Shown here in pieces: positions 43,966-53,851 of a DNA stretch of 64,000 nucleotides. Made by a program: the position numbers and the translations under genes. The stretch comes from OM182 bacterium MED-G28 (GTDB taxonomy: Bacteria > Pseudomonadota > Gammaproteobacteria > Pseudomonadales > Pseudohongiellaceae), in the NCBI GenBank assembly GCA_002457215.1, contig NTJZ01000009.1:60464-124463 (forward strand). Direction: 5' to 3'. Numbering within the stretch: position 1 is the stretch's first letter; every line of letters starts with the position of its first letter. The notes beneath the pieces are model-generated. The model worked only from the letters and a program-made list of their open reading frames with translations. It did no database searches and was not told where the DNA came from.

Positions 43966-44442
43966 CTAGTTCGAAATGCTGCCAATCACTTCCGCTCCAG
44001 CGATTGAGACCTCTTCATCTTGGGCTGCTCTAACGCCGCTAGTTGAAATAGCGCCGATTCGTTGGCCGGCGCGGTAAACAGGAACCCCGCCTGCAAATGT
44101 GACTCCACCCTCGATTTCTTCCATATCGCCTGCTTCCACTCTGCGGCCATACTCCCCAGAGGTAAGACCAGTTTCGTTGACGACCAACGCTTTAGCGGTT
44201 GCGAAGTTAAAAGTACGACCACCAGCTCCATCGATACGTCGCAGCATTACCGGATTATTATTCTGATCTGTGATCAATATCGTAACGTTCCACCCCTGAT
44301 CTCGTGCATAAGCCTCAGCTGCATCCATAGCAACGGTGGCCAGATCATAAGTCATCAGGCTCTCTTCATTCTGGGCTAAAGCCGTCGCTGTTGATAGAAA
44401 AAGTAGAAATGAAATTACATAACTGTAAAATTTACTTTTCAT
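43966..44442 (-). CDS. Secreted GlcG/HbpS-family protein
   Basis: A 158-residue protein with a signal peptide (cleavage near ALAQ) and the full HbpS/GlcG domain: LATVAMDAAEAYARDQGWNVTILITDQNNNPVMLRRIDGAG, then AKALVVNETGLTSGEYGRR, GGVTFAGGVPVYRAGQRIGAISTSGVRAAQDEEVSIAG. These small octameric proteins bind heme or iron, or accompany PQQ and glycolate oxidation genes. The typical Pro and Gly positions (GGVPVY, GAISTSG) are kept. It is monocistronic here and converges with the HupE operon. Confidence 0.85.
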   Translation of the reverse strand: MKSKFYSYVISFLLFLSTATALAQNEESLMTYDLATVAMDAAEAYARDQGWNVTILITDQNNNPVMLRRIDGAGGRTFNFATAKALVVNETGLTSGEYGRRVEAGDMEEIEGGVTFAGGVPVYRAGQRIGAISTSGVRAAQDEEVSIAGAEVIGSISN

Positions 44443-44856
44443 TAGTTACTGCCTCATTTTTTAGAGTTATCGAAGTAAATGTATTAAAGGAAAGTAAAGA
44501 ATAATTGGACTTGAGCTTAAAGTTCAACAATAAATGTGCTTGATTACGACTGATTGAAGAATACCCTACTAGTAGATGCTTAGAGAAGTTGTCTACTGTC
44601 TGACGCACGATATCGAAGGTTGGGATTTACTCACCAAAAAGGATACGTAAATGAATTGAAGGTCGACACACAGGTTGGCGACTGGACAAAATAATGTATG
44701 GACTATGTTACACTGGCATCTAAGTAACGTAGCTCTCATCATACAAAAACCGTCCAACTGAACATTTGATCTTCTTAATACTTTTAATAAGACAGGGTTC
44801 GTCACTTCGGCAAACCAAAAGGGCAGTCAAAGCAAGGATTTAAGACAAAGCATTTT
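44443..44856. other. Intergenic region ahead of the ABC exporter
   Basis: About 410 bases, promoter region for the ABC genes. A short hairpin (AGTAGA with TCTACT) lies near 44570-44597 and a TTGGACTT/AAAGTTCAA repeat near 44507-44529. No gene with a ribosome site is visible. Confidence 0.45.
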
Positions 44857-45621
44857 ATGCAAATCATTGAAATCGAGAATTTCACGAAGACCTACCCACT
44901 TCCCGACAACAAAAACGAAAGCTTTCGCGCCGTTGACGGTGTCTCCTTGCTCATCGAAACCGGCGAGATATTTGGCATTCTCGGTCCAAATGGCGCCGGC
45001 AAAACAACCACACTGGAAATGCTCGAAGGGGTTAATGACATTGATGGAGGGCATGCGACTATTGATGGCATCGATGTGCAATCGGATCCCTTCAAGATAA
45101 AGGAAATCATAGGTGTACAATTGCAGGCCAGTGAGTACTTCGATAATTTATCTCTTATCGAACTACTAACTCTCTTCGGAGCCCTTTATAGCCGCGACGT
45201 CGATCCCACGGCGTTATTAGAAAAAGTACAATTGCTAGACAAGGCGAAAGCTAAACCTGCAAATTTATCCGGCGGTCAAAAACAACGCTTTTCGATTGCA
45301 TGCGCTCTGGTAAATGAACCAAAGGTGCTATTTCTGGATGAACCGACAACTGGTCTCGATCCTCAGGCGAAACGAAATATCTGGGATTTAGTTCAGGATC
45401 TAAATAACAACGGCATGACCATTGTGCTAACAACGCACAATATGGAAGAAGCGGAGTCCCTCTGTCACCGCATTGCGATCATGGACCATGGCAAAATCAT
45501 CGCGGAAGGCACACCACAGAAGTTGATACTGCTACATGCGCCTGACCCGCCGGCTGCGCCGCTGCATGGAAATCTTGAAGATGTCTTTCTTGTACTAACC
45601 GGACACGCTCTCAGAGATTGA
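44857..45621 (+). CDS. ABC transporter ATP-binding protein
   Basis: A 254-residue nucleotide-binding subunit: Walker A GPNGAGKTT at 43-51, Q-loop Gln near 88-90, signature LSGGQKQRF from 137, Walker B VLFLDEPTTGLD from 157, and switch His in LTTHNMEEAE. It is of the DrrA/CcmA/NatA exporter class. It overlaps the permease gene by four bases (TTGA), so they form a two-gene operon for an ABC-2 exporter at the inner membrane. Cargo is unknown; nothing nearby makes an obvious export substrate. Confidence 0.9.
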   Translation: MQIIEIENFTKTYPLPDNKNESFRAVDGVSLLIETGEIFGILGPNGAGKTTTLEMLEGVNDIDGGHATIDGIDVQSDPFKIKEIIGVQLQASEYFDNLSLIELLTLFGALYSRDVDPTALLEKVQLLDKAKAKPANLSGGQKQRFSIACALVNEPKVLFLDEPTTGLDPQAKRNIWDLVQDLNNNGMTIVLTTHNMEEAESLCHRIAIMDHGKIIAEGTPQKLILLHAPDPPAAPLHGNLEDVFLVLTGHALRD

Positions 45622-46730
45622 AAAAAGTGATATTAAGTAAACTCCAACTGCAGTTATCCAAGGCATTCCTGATGATCTTTCTACGAGATCGACAGTCGAT
45701 TTTCTTCAGCCTATTTTTCCCGATTATCTTTATGACTGTCTTCGGAGTGATGAACAGTGGTCAACAAGAACCTCTTAATATCGGCGTTGTCAATGAATCA
45801 GACTCGGTAGTCGCCGCGGATTTTGTCCAACAGCTAAAAGACAGTCTAGTCTTTAATGTAACCATAGGCACAGAAGATCTTTTACGTTCTGATCTAGAGG
45901 AAGGCGATCAAACTATAGTTCTAGTGATTCCGGAAATTTTTAATACCGCTAATCTGGATCGGCAGAGCGTAGACCTAAGAGTATTAGTTGACGCGGCACA
46001 GCTGGCGCAGTTGAGCCTCGTCATGCCGTTACTTGAACAGACCCTAATTGAAATTGAGCGAGAATTTCGCGAAACCGAACCAATGTTCAGCCTTGTCATC
46101 GAAGACGTTCAAGCCCGTTCTCAGAGCTACCTAGATTTTCTACTCCCCGGACTGATGGCATTTACATTAATGCAGCTAAGTATCGCCGGCAGCGGCTATA
46201 ACATAATTGAATTTCGGCGTAAGGGAATTCTGAAACGTTTATTCGTCACTCCTATTCAACCAAAAGATTTCATTACAGCAATAGTGCTAGCAAGAACGAC
46301 TATCGTGTTAACCCAACTAGTCGTGCTTATTACATTTGCCGTTTTAGTATTGGATGTGCAGATTATTGGTAGTTTTACTGCGTTCTTTTTCGTCGTGATC
46401 CTCGGTACATTTATTTTTCTTAACCTCGGCTTTTGTCTCGGCAGTATCGCCAAAACTCAACAAGCCGCGATAATGATAGGAAATATCTTCATCTTCCCTC
46501 AGGTCTTTCTTTCAGGGATTTTCTTTCCAATAGAATCAATGCCTGAATTCGTGCAACCCATAGCTTACGTATTGCCTCTCAGCTTTGTGTCTACCGGTAT
46601 GCGGGACATTGCCAACGAAGGTGTTTCACTGCTGGCAATTATGCCCAGCCTAATTGGTATTGCCGTCTGGCTAGTTGTCAGTTACCTGTTAGCTACCCGC
46701 CTATTTGTTTGGAAAGAAGTAGCAAATTAG
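45618..46730 (+). CDS. ABC-2 type permease
   Basis: A 370-residue membrane subunit starting at TTG 45618. Helix 1 (QSIFFSLFFPIIFMTVFGVM) is followed by a periplasmic domain of about 140 residues and then five helices from about residue 175 (FLLPGLMAFTLMQLSI). The AA-like coupling region is EFRRKGILKRLFVTPIQPKDF, and LPLSFVSTGMRDIANEGVS near the end is standard for ABC-2 exporters. It pairs with the ATPase encoded immediately upstream. Ends near 46730, where the GC content of the window rises. Confidence 0.9.
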   Translation: MKKVILSKLQLQLSKAFLMIFLRDRQSIFFSLFFPIIFMTVFGVMNSGQQEPLNIGVVNESDSVVAADFVQQLKDSLVFNVTIGTEDLLRSDLEEGDQTIVLVIPEIFNTANLDRQSVDLRVLVDAAQLAQLSLVMPLLEQTLIEIEREFRETEPMFSLVIEDVQARSQSYLDFLLPGLMAFTLMQLSIAGSGYNIIEFRRKGILKRLFVTPIQPKDFITAIVLARTTIVLTQLVVLITFAVLVLDVQIIGSFTAFFFVVILGTFIFLNLGFCLGSIAKTQQAAIMIGNIFIFPQVFLSGIFFPIESMPEFVQPIAYVLPLSFVSTGMRDIANEGVSLLAIMPSLIGIAVWLVVSYLLATRLFVWKEVAN

Positions 46731-46790
46731 ACGCTCTTAACTAACGCAGCACTACTCTCAAGCCGGCGCCGTCGCTGCACGGCTGCGTGC

Positions 46791-47831
46791 CTAAAGTTCA
46801 GCCGCTTCCCGTTTTTCACGTTCCCGGCCGGCACTGAGTATATTACGAATGGCTTGATTGCCCTCGTGACAGGCGTATTCATATATCACGTAATCCGGAT
46901 CGTGGTTCAGCGGCATGGAAATCGTGAAAGGCTGCATATAAATATCCGGGTCGGTAATCGTCACTTCCCAGATAATAGTATCCTCATCAATTCGCGTGAA
47001 ACGCTCCACCAAGTGGAGATCTTCGGTAACTGACACGCCCCTGAGCCGACCGCCTGCGCCACTATTAGCGATCATTCCCCTGCCGTGAAAATTAGTTGTC
47101 TCTACGACTAGCGTGTTTCCTTCCCAACGCGCCACTGAATCCCCCATCCACAATTTAATTCGCTCATCGTTATGATCAGATTTGTCCAGAGGAATAATGC
47201 GTACCTCATGAATCATTTCATGCATGATTGCGACATGGTCCGGTGTCTGAATTATGCGATAGGCATTGTTGTAGGCGGCTGGCAGCATTGCACCCGGCAC
47301 GCCGCGGGTAATGCAGCGATCCCATGGCGTGAAATTAAGATAATCATCCTCCAGATGTTGCAAGCGGTATTCGCGAGCTTGCCATGCCGAATCCCTAAGC
47401 GGCGCGCGACCGTTTGGCGGATCGACTATCAGAGACGTCTGACGCGTTGACAGCAAAGCCTCACCCTGATCGAGCCAAATTGCACTATGGGCTCCAACAT
47501 TCCCCCCCACAGCAGGAACCGATACTTCCTCAACTATAGCCTCGACCGGCGCTGGCTCTGCGGCCGCTCGCATAGCCTGGACATCCTCCTCTGTAAAAAA
47601 GGCCTTGTTTCCCAGCTCCACGGGCCGTTCCATCGGCGTGCGAGTTTCATTAGTCCAAAGGCCCTGCAGGTCCGGATCGCCCCAGGCAGTAGTCCCATCA
47701 TAACTCGTGTCGCCTGCGCCCTGCGCGTGCAAAGAGGTGATAGGAAGCAGCACAGAAAACAGTGTAATCACCAGTGTGTTAGCCGCTTGTCGTATGCCGA
47801 GCTCCGACACTTTAATCATTAAGGTTCTCAT
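46791..47831 (-). CDS. Secreted protein of unknown function, paralogue of 57023-58054
   Basis: Start taken at ATG 47831, where AGAAGAG precedes it; the ATG six codons upstream lacks a site. The 346-residue product has a signal peptide ending LHAQ, then TAWGDPDLQGLWTNETRTPMERPVEL, a motif shared with many secreted proteins of unassigned function. Later segments NVGAHSAIWLDQG, TPWDRCITRGVPGAMLPAAYNNAYRIIQTPDHVAI, ARWEGNTLVVETTNFHG and YEYACHEGNQAIRNILSAGR recur in the paralogue at 57.0 kb. A Cys in ACHEGN and another in DRCI may pair. It lies just after the PQQ dehydrogenase and probably shares its transcript. Confidence 0.7.
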   Translation of the reverse strand: MRTLMIKVSELGIRQAANTLVITLFSVLLPITSLHAQGAGDTSYDGTTAWGDPDLQGLWTNETRTPMERPVELGNKAFFTEEDVQAMRAAAEPAPVEAIVEEVSVPAVGGNVGAHSAIWLDQGEALLSTRQTSLIVDPPNGRAPLRDSAWQAREYRLQHLEDDYLNFTPWDRCITRGVPGAMLPAAYNNAYRIIQTPDHVAIMHEMIHEVRIIPLDKSDHNDERIKLWMGDSVARWEGNTLVVETTNFHGRGMIANSGAGGRLRGVSVTEDLHLVERFTRIDEDTIIWEVTITDPDIYMQPFTISMPLNHDPDYVIYEYACHEGNQAIRNILSAGREREKREAAEL

Positions 47832-47863
47832 ATAATCTCTTCTCTGCATTCAGACTATTAATT

Positions 47864-49813
47864 TTATTGCGGTAACGCGAAGGTAAAAATTTTCGCATCA
47901 TTGAAACGGCCACCGGATATGGAGATGTGCTGTCTGCCATCAGCTAGGTAACTCATTACCGGGCCGTGCAAGCGAACATCCACGAGTACTTCCCCGACTT
48001 TCTCACCTGTCTCCTTGTTAAATGCAACCAAGATCGATCCGTCTGCATCCGGATCAATCTCGTCTTTCTGCGCCAGATGAGTAATCAACAGAGTCTTGGT
48101 GACTAGGATGCCGCCCTCGGCTGAGTAGTCGCTAAACGAGCTACCGAGATCCGGTAAGTTGAGGTGCGCTAGCGCAGGATGGTTCGCTGGCCCTCTACCG
48201 AGAGGGGTTTTCCATACGTGTTCGCCAGTGTTGAGGTCAATCGCGGTAATTCGCCTATAGGGTGGTTTTACCAAGGGCAATCCCATAGGACCAACGTTAC
48301 GCTGTACACGAATAACATAGGGCCAGTCCGCTTCAGGGTCATTTGGTGGCACCAATGACATTGCATAAGGACGAGTTTGAGAGGGCACATAGAGAATATT
48401 AGTCTCGGGGTCGATGTTGGCGCCAGGGAAGCTAGCACCGCCACCTGCGCCTGGCATGAAGATAGTCGCCTCCTTGCCATCGGTGCCTTCAACAATCGGT
48501 GGCGTAAATATCGGACCCATCACATATTTCTTTGCCAGCTCTTTCGCTGCAGCGGCTATTTCCGGCGTGAAATCGATCAGATCTGCTTCACTCATCCCCT
48601 GCTTCTCAAATGGCAGTGGCCAAGTTGGATGTGGCTGAGTCGGATGGGCGCGCTCACCAGGCACATTGCTCGGCGGCACTGGAAGTTCCTCTATTGGCCA
48701 CACAGGCTCACCGGTAATGCGGTCGAACACATAGGTGGAACCGGTCTTGGACACCTGAGCTACCGCCTTGATGGGACGGCCATCAACCACGATGTCGACC
48801 AGATTGGGAGCCGAGGCAATGTCGTAATCCCAAAGGCCATGATGCACCGTCTGAAAATGCCAGATGCGCTCACCCGTCTCTGCATCCACGGCGACCAGTG
48901 ATTCAGCAAACAGGTTTTCGCCGAGGCGGGTGCCGCCCCAGTAATCGTTAGTAGGGGTAGCAATAGGTAGATAAACAATGCCCGCCTCATCATCAGCCGA
49001 CATGAAGGTCCACACGTTGGTGTTCCCCATCTTGCGCCAGGAATCATTTTCCCACGTCTCGGTGAAATCATCGCCCTGCTGGGGGATCGTGTTGAAACGC
49101 CATTTGAATTGGCCGGTGTAGGCGTCATACGCACGGACATGACCAGGGGGATTGCGATTGAACTCCGTATAGTCGAATAGAGAGGAGCCAACGATAACTG
49201 AGCTGCCCACAGCGATCGGAGGTGAGCCGTGGGTGATGTTATCTAAATTAAATTCGTCTGTGCTCTTGCCGAAATCACCGCGCAAGTCCGCAAAGCCATT
49301 ATCACCGAAATTCTTATCCGGCAGACCGGTTTTGATATCGATGCTAACCAGCTGCTTACCGCGCGTCGCAATAAATATGCGTTCAATCTGGCCGTCGGTC
49401 CAGTATTCGATTCCTCGCGTTGAACTAGCACCCCTCCCTACGGTTAGTTGATAACTTTCAGGGTCGAAAACCCATAATTCTCTGCCACTTACTGGATCCA
49501 GTGCCGCTACTTGCCCAAGACTCGTATTGGTATACATGACCCCATTCACGAGAAGAGGGGTCGCGCGGTAGGGGCTAGTATTAGAGGCCAACGAGCGAGG
49601 AATCCTGGCATCTGCCGACTGCCAGTCCCAGGCGACTTCCAAATCTGCGAAGTTGCTCGAATCAATTTGGCCTAAGGGTGAATATTTGGCAGAGAAATGA
49701 TTGCCACCAGCATGATGCCACCCACCGAACGGAGCACTCGTCTGCTCAGGGTGCGGTGCACAGGCACCTGATAAAAGTGCAACAGCGAGGAGGACAGAAT
49801 AAGAACGAATCAT
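47864..49813 (-). CDS. PQQ-dependent dehydrogenase lipoprotein, glucose-dehydrogenase-like
   Basis: Start taken at ATG 49813, with AAGGA seven bases upstream; longer frames overlap the preceding gene. The 649-residue product has a lipobox LLSGAC with Cys18, so it is probably a lipoprotein. The quinoprotein propeller shows AALDPVSGRELWVFD, AYDAYTGQFKWRF, AVDAETGERIWHF and AIDLNTGEHVWK. The active-site segment VHHGLWDYDIASAPN keeps the catalytic Asp that its paralogue at 7825-9849 has lost. ETWENDSWRKMG is the second conserved element. It should oxidise a sugar or alcohol at the outer membrane and pass electrons to a cytochrome c. Confidence 0.85.
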   Translation of the reverse strand: MIRSYSVLLAVALLSGACAPHPEQTSAPFGGWHHAGGNHFSAKYSPLGQIDSSNFADLEVAWDWQSADARIPRSLASNTSPYRATPLLVNGVMYTNTSLGQVAALDPVSGRELWVFDPESYQLTVGRGASSTRGIEYWTDGQIERIFIATRGKQLVSIDIKTGLPDKNFGDNGFADLRGDFGKSTDEFNLDNITHGSPPIAVGSSVIVGSSLFDYTEFNRNPPGHVRAYDAYTGQFKWRFNTIPQQGDDFTETWENDSWRKMGNTNVWTFMSADDEAGIVYLPIATPTNDYWGGTRLGENLFAESLVAVDAETGERIWHFQTVHHGLWDYDIASAPNLVDIVVDGRPIKAVAQVSKTGSTYVFDRITGEPVWPIEELPVPPSNVPGERAHPTQPHPTWPLPFEKQGMSEADLIDFTPEIAAAAKELAKKYVMGPIFTPPIVEGTDGKEATIFMPGAGGGASFPGANIDPETNILYVPSQTRPYAMSLVPPNDPEADWPYVIRVQRNVGPMGLPLVKPPYRRITAIDLNTGEHVWKTPLGRGPANHPALAHLNLPDLGSSFSDYSAEGGILVTKTLLITHLAQKDEIDPDADGSILVAFNKETGEKVGEVLVDVRLHGPVMSYLADGRQHISISGGRFNDAKIFTFALPQ

Positions 49814-49838
49814 AAGTCTGTCCTTCATAGATCGCTTA

Positions 49839-51095
49839 TTATGACCAGTGCAGTGCCTTGCTGCCTTGACCAAACGCATCTACCTCAAGGCCCATCGATT
49901 GCAATAGAGTGGCGAAGAGATCAGACAATGGCGCATCTTGCTCTTGCTTATTCGCAATGTGCTTGCCGTGCGCAAAACCACCGCCTGCAACGAGAATAGG
50001 AAGTTGCTTGGAGGAATGGGAGGCTGCATTACCAAGATTACTGCCAAACAAGACTGCCGTCTCGTCAAGAATCGAACCCCCAGCGAGGCTGGGCTGCTGA
50101 AGTTCTGTTAGCAAATTACCAAAACGTTTAATGATCTCTGTTTCGATAATCTTAAGCTGAGCTATATTAGTCGCATCCTGACCGTGATGGGAAAGCCCAT
50201 GCTGGTCTTTGGATATACCCGCAATTTGCGGCACTACACCATGGTCTTGAATCATCAGACTGACAACACGAGAAGAATCGGTCTGGAGAATAAGCGGAAT
50301 AAGGTTGAGCATGAGCTCGATACGGCCGATGAGGTCAGTATTGTCCGGAATATCAACTGGAGACTCCTGACCAACCTCTGGCTTGGGGCGATTCGTCCAA
50401 GCTTGTACCTCGGTAAGTTGATTCTCTGCCGCGCGCACTGCCTCGAAGTGGGCGTTGAGCTTGTGCTTATCTGAAGCGCTGACTTGCTTATCAAGTCGTC
50501 GTCCCTCCTCCAGCAAATGGTCGAGAATACTTCCGCCGTCATTCAAACTCTGAGTTTCGCGCCTGATTTCCTCTGCGCTACCTCGCAGAAATAGTTTTTT
50601 GAACACTCCCGCTGGGCTCGATTCGGCCGGGACCATTACACCGTTAGCAGTGTAGGACTGGCTTTGCGGACTCGTTGTGCCGAGCACAATTGACGGGAAT
50701 CGAGTCTCATAACCAATATGATTGGCAGCCGCCTGGTCCATGGAAATGGTATTTTGGAAACCATCCAAACCCGGATGCCTTGCCGAGGTCAGCCAGGTGA
50801 TCTCTGAGTTGTGCGCTTGCCGGCCATTTTGCGCCTCGTGTGAGAGTCCGGAAAAGACCGTATACCTGCTGCGGTGCTGATCGATCAGCTTAAGATATTC
50901 TGTCGCTTGGTAGTCTGCCCCATCCTGTTGCGGCAACCACGAAGGCGTATATAAACCCAGCGTGCAACAGATGTTCACCATCCGCCTAGTTTGCGCCGCG
51001 CCGTAAGCGGGCATCACCTCAAGATATGGTAGAGCGAGCGCCACACCTGATGCTCGTAACAGAGTGCGTCGACTTATCTTATTGCCTTTTTTCAT
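49839..51095 (-). CDS. DUF1552 protein with Tat-like signal
   Basis: A 418-residue protein. ISRRTLLRASGVALALPYLE at the N-terminus is a twin-arginine-type signal (Arg9-Arg10). The DUF1552 body includes VNICCTLGLYTPSWLPQQDGADYQ, SEITWLTSARHP, SMDQAAANHIG and HGLSHHGQDATNIAQL, and ends with the conserved DLFATLLQSMGLEVDAFGQG. The family has a sulfatase/phosphatase-like fold in related proteins and is nearly always encoded next to DUF1592-type cytochromes, as here (six bases from the stop of the next gene). Function is unknown; common in planctomycetes and verrucomicrobia and in some marine gammaproteobacteria. Confidence 0.85.
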   Translation of the reverse strand: MKKGNKISRRTLLRASGVALALPYLEVMPAYGAAQTRRMVNICCTLGLYTPSWLPQQDGADYQATEYLKLIDQHRSRYTVFSGLSHEAQNGRQAHNSEITWLTSARHPGLDGFQNTISMDQAAANHIGYETRFPSIVLGTTSPQSQSYTANGVMVPAESSPAGVFKKLFLRGSAEEIRRETQSLNDGGSILDHLLEEGRRLDKQVSASDKHKLNAHFEAVRAAENQLTEVQAWTNRPKPEVGQESPVDIPDNTDLIGRIELMLNLIPLILQTDSSRVVSLMIQDHGVVPQIAGISKDQHGLSHHGQDATNIAQLKIIETEIIKRFGNLLTELQQPSLAGGSILDETAVLFGSNLGNAASHSSKQLPILVAGGGFAHGKHIANKQEQDAPLSDLFATLLQSMGLEVDAFGQGSKALHWS

Positions 51096-51101
51096 ATTAG
51101 A

Positions 51102-53516
51102 CTACCTCGTCCTAAACAGATCGCTTGCCACGACCTCGTGAATCATTGTACGCAATGGGTAATTTTGGTCCTTGGTTAAGCTGAGAATCTCGTTCACCGC
51201 ATCCCGGTCGGAAAACTCGACCTGCGCCCCGGTGCTGAATGTTATGAGTTGATCCGCGAGATTGTAAGAAATCGCATCCATCTCGGTGTCCAACAACACT
51301 TGTTGATAATCGGCGAATCCGCGGAAAGACGCCCCGTCAGATGTAATGCCACTGGCATCCACGGGCAGCCCCAACTGATAAGGCGCATATTGCAGAATCT
51401 CAGAAAAATCCCCGACAGCCCGGTACTGGTCGCGAAATCCTCCGATAGGATCGAACGATTCGAGCGCAAAGCCCGGCGGGTCGATGGTTTTATGACAACC
51501 CGCGCAGATGGTGCTGTCTCGATGCGCCGCCAGCTGTTCACGAATCGTAGTCGTCCCGCGTGTGTCGGGCTCAACACCGCCCACGTTCGGTGGCGGTGGC
51601 GGTGCTGGGCGACCAAGCAAATTCGCAAGCACAAAATTGCCGCGCGGTATGGGCGACGTGGTCGTCCCGTTCGCCGTGATCTTATGGATACTGCTCTGAC
51701 TCAACAAACCGCCTCGCACGCTGCCCTCTGGCAGCATCACTTTGCGCATCTGCTGTCCTTCGATACCCGGCACTCTGTAATGCTCAGCTAGGCGGCGGTT
51801 CAGGAAGGTAAAGTCCGCACGAACGAGGTTCGTCAAACTCAAGTTCTCGCGGATCAACTCCTCATAAAAAAGCTCAGACTCCGCTACCATGGCCTGACCA
51901 AGGAGGTCGTTAAATTCGGGGTACAGCCCTGTATCAGGCGAGGTTGAGTTGATCTCATAGAGTCGATAAGCCTGCCCCACGAAGTCTTTGACGAAGCGTT
52001 TACTTTTCGGATCATCGAGCATGCGCTCCACCTGACGTGCCAGCTCTGCAGGCTCGGACAAGCGACCAGCTTCAGCGACGGCGAGAAGCGCATCGTCGGG
52101 CATACTCCGCCACAGAAAATACGACAGGCGCGACGCCAGGCTGTAATCATCCAGAACACCGCTAGCGCCGTCTTGGTAGAGAAATGACGGCGAATTCAAG
52201 ACCGTTCTGAGTGGCACACGCAGTGCCTCAAGAAAAGGTCTGCCGTCCTCTAGCAACGGTATCGCCATATCGGCGTACAACTTGGCTTCACCTTCGGCGA
52301 GCGGCCGACGGAAGGCACGCTGCGCGAAAGTCTCGACAATCTCGTTGATGTGATCCATGGCCGGCTTGGACAGTTCAATCTGGCCTGACTCGTCAAAATC
52401 GATGCCGGTCAAGAGCTTGTTAGTACTCGCTGGTGGCCACACGTCATTCAAAGGGCCTTCGATAACCATCGACTTCATCGCGATGCCCTCGCCCCTGTAA
52501 TCAGTGACGAAGTTTTCAGGGAGATAATATATGCCGGGATTTTCCCCACGCAAATCGACATCTGCCAGAGACGGGCCCACTAACATGCCAGGCTCCAGGT
52601 AGGTGGTCACCTCGACAACACGACCTTCCGGCTCAACTAAATCGAAACTGCCAATGAGATTGTCAAGCGACGCGACAATGCCCTGTTTTTTACCGCTGTA
52701 CAAAGTCAAAATTACCGGTGAATCCGCCTGGTAGGGATAAGCATCGAGGGTGACCCGGTAGCGTCCTGGCGACGGCACGTTGTAGCCCTCCGACTCAGTA
52801 TAAAAGGCGTAGGTCGATACGGCATCAAAAAACGTAGCAACCCCGTCGTCGAGCAACTTGGTAACGCCGAGGCCGAAAACCTCCTGAGTACTCAAAGTAT
52901 AAAGGTACCCCGACTTCCGATACTCAATTTCGAAACGCTCCGACTCAGGACGTGGACCGAGCTGGATTGCTGCATCCAGCGCTCTGTCAGCCGCGCGCAA
53001 GTAGCCACGCACGTGCAAAGCCGAGATGTCCTGATTTTTAGCCACGGTATTGAAACCGCCCGTATCTGCGGCGGCGGGCAATTCCGAAGCCAGAGCCGTC
53101 GCCGTCTCTGCATCGAGATGCAGAAGGTCTTGTAAGGAATAGGCATACTCAAGCTGAGTCAGCCTGCGCAGCTCCGCTCGTGAGCCACCGCGTGAGGCTA
53201 TATTAGCATCAACTAAAGCAGGCTTAAGTGCGGTAAGCGCATTGTCGATCAGCGATTGAACCGTGTCTGACACCTCCATCGGGGGCATTTGGCCACGCTC
53301 AATACGATTATAAATATGCTGCCAAGTACGATAAACCTCGGCATCGCCAAGGTCGTAGCTAAGTTCTTGCATATTAAGGGGAGTCACCGTGCCCTCGCCA
53401 TGACACAAAAGGCAAGATGCCTCCAGCATTGGCTTTACTTCAGCTTCGAAGGAATCGGCACTGGCTTGTCCAACGACAAACATGGTGCAAACGAGCAGAG
53501 TTGTTAACTTATTCAT
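51102..53516 (-). CDS. DUF1592-family large secreted cytochrome c-like protein
   Basis: An 804-residue secreted protein. After a signal peptide (cleavage near ASAD), CLLCHG at about 35 is an N-terminal c-type heme motif. A DUF1587 region (ELRRLTQLEYAYSLQDLLHL), a carbohydrate-binding-like middle, DUF1592 (RAFRRPLAEGEAKLYADMA; SRLSYFLWRSMPDDALLAVA), DUF1588 (RGGLLSQSSIHKITANGTTTSPIPRG split around the Asn-Gly) with the second heme motif CAGCHKTIDPPGFALESFD, and DUF1585 at the end follow in the usual order. It pairs with the DUF1552 gene. Thought to be a periplasmic redox protein acting on complex carbon, but no activity is proven. Confidence 0.9.
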   Translation of the reverse strand: MNKLTTLLVCTMFVVGQASADSFEAEVKPMLEASCLLCHGEGTVTPLNMQELSYDLGDAEVYRTWQHIYNRIERGQMPPMEVSDTVQSLIDNALTALKPALVDANIASRGGSRAELRRLTQLEYAYSLQDLLHLDAETATALASELPAAADTGGFNTVAKNQDISALHVRGYLRAADRALDAAIQLGPRPESERFEIEYRKSGYLYTLSTQEVFGLGVTKLLDDGVATFFDAVSTYAFYTESEGYNVPSPGRYRVTLDAYPYQADSPVILTLYSGKKQGIVASLDNLIGSFDLVEPEGRVVEVTTYLEPGMLVGPSLADVDLRGENPGIYYLPENFVTDYRGEGIAMKSMVIEGPLNDVWPPASTNKLLTGIDFDESGQIELSKPAMDHINEIVETFAQRAFRRPLAEGEAKLYADMAIPLLEDGRPFLEALRVPLRTVLNSPSFLYQDGASGVLDDYSLASRLSYFLWRSMPDDALLAVAEAGRLSEPAELARQVERMLDDPKSKRFVKDFVGQAYRLYEINSTSPDTGLYPEFNDLLGQAMVAESELFYEELIRENLSLTNLVRADFTFLNRRLAEHYRVPGIEGQQMRKVMLPEGSVRGGLLSQSSIHKITANGTTTSPIPRGNFVLANLLGRPAPPPPPNVGGVEPDTRGTTTIREQLAAHRDSTICAGCHKTIDPPGFALESFDPIGGFRDQYRAVGDFSEILQYAPYQLGLPVDASGITSDGASFRGFADYQQVLLDTEMDAISYNLADQLITFSTGAQVEFSDRDAVNEILSLTKDQNYPLRTMIHEVVASDLFRTR

Positions 53517-53851
53517 GCATCTAAGCTCCTAATTTACAACTTTTTGTCTAATTGCTCCTATTACCTCAATTATATAGAAAAGGTTGCAAATGCCTTAGAA
53601 AAAAAGCAGAAATTCACGCGGTAAAGTACATGGAAATACTGTTAGCACTTTCTAGTCGCCCGCTAGATCAAAAAATCTGTAGTGTCCGAAGAATAGAATG
53701 ATATCAATCGCTTAGCGACAAACCAAAGGGAAGTAATGTAATAGTTTGTTATGAGGTGTAACAGATTGTTACTAACAACAATCAGGCAACGTGGACATGC
53801 CAAATCTGTCTATAATATGCTCGTGAAGCATAATCCGATAGAGGAAAAGAC
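53517..53851. promoter_or_regulatory. Divergent promoter region with direct-repeat operator
   Basis: About 335 bases between the leftward DUF1592 gene and the rightward MBL gene. TGTAATAGTTTGTTAT at 53737 and TGTAACAGATTGTTAC at 53757 form a direct repeat with exactly 20 bases between starts; the second is a perfect GTAACA/TGTTAC palindrome. A TATAAT box lies at 53811-53816, about 40 bases before the MBL start. Confidence 0.6.

Noticed and set aside
44593..44805. 70-codon leftward frame ahead of the ABC genes
   Set aside because: Cys-rich, irregular product with no ribosome site; lies in a promoter region.
49839..49879. Overlap of the PQQ dehydrogenase gene with the DUF1552 gene
   Set aside because: The overlap disappears when the PQQ gene starts at 49813, where the ribosome site is.
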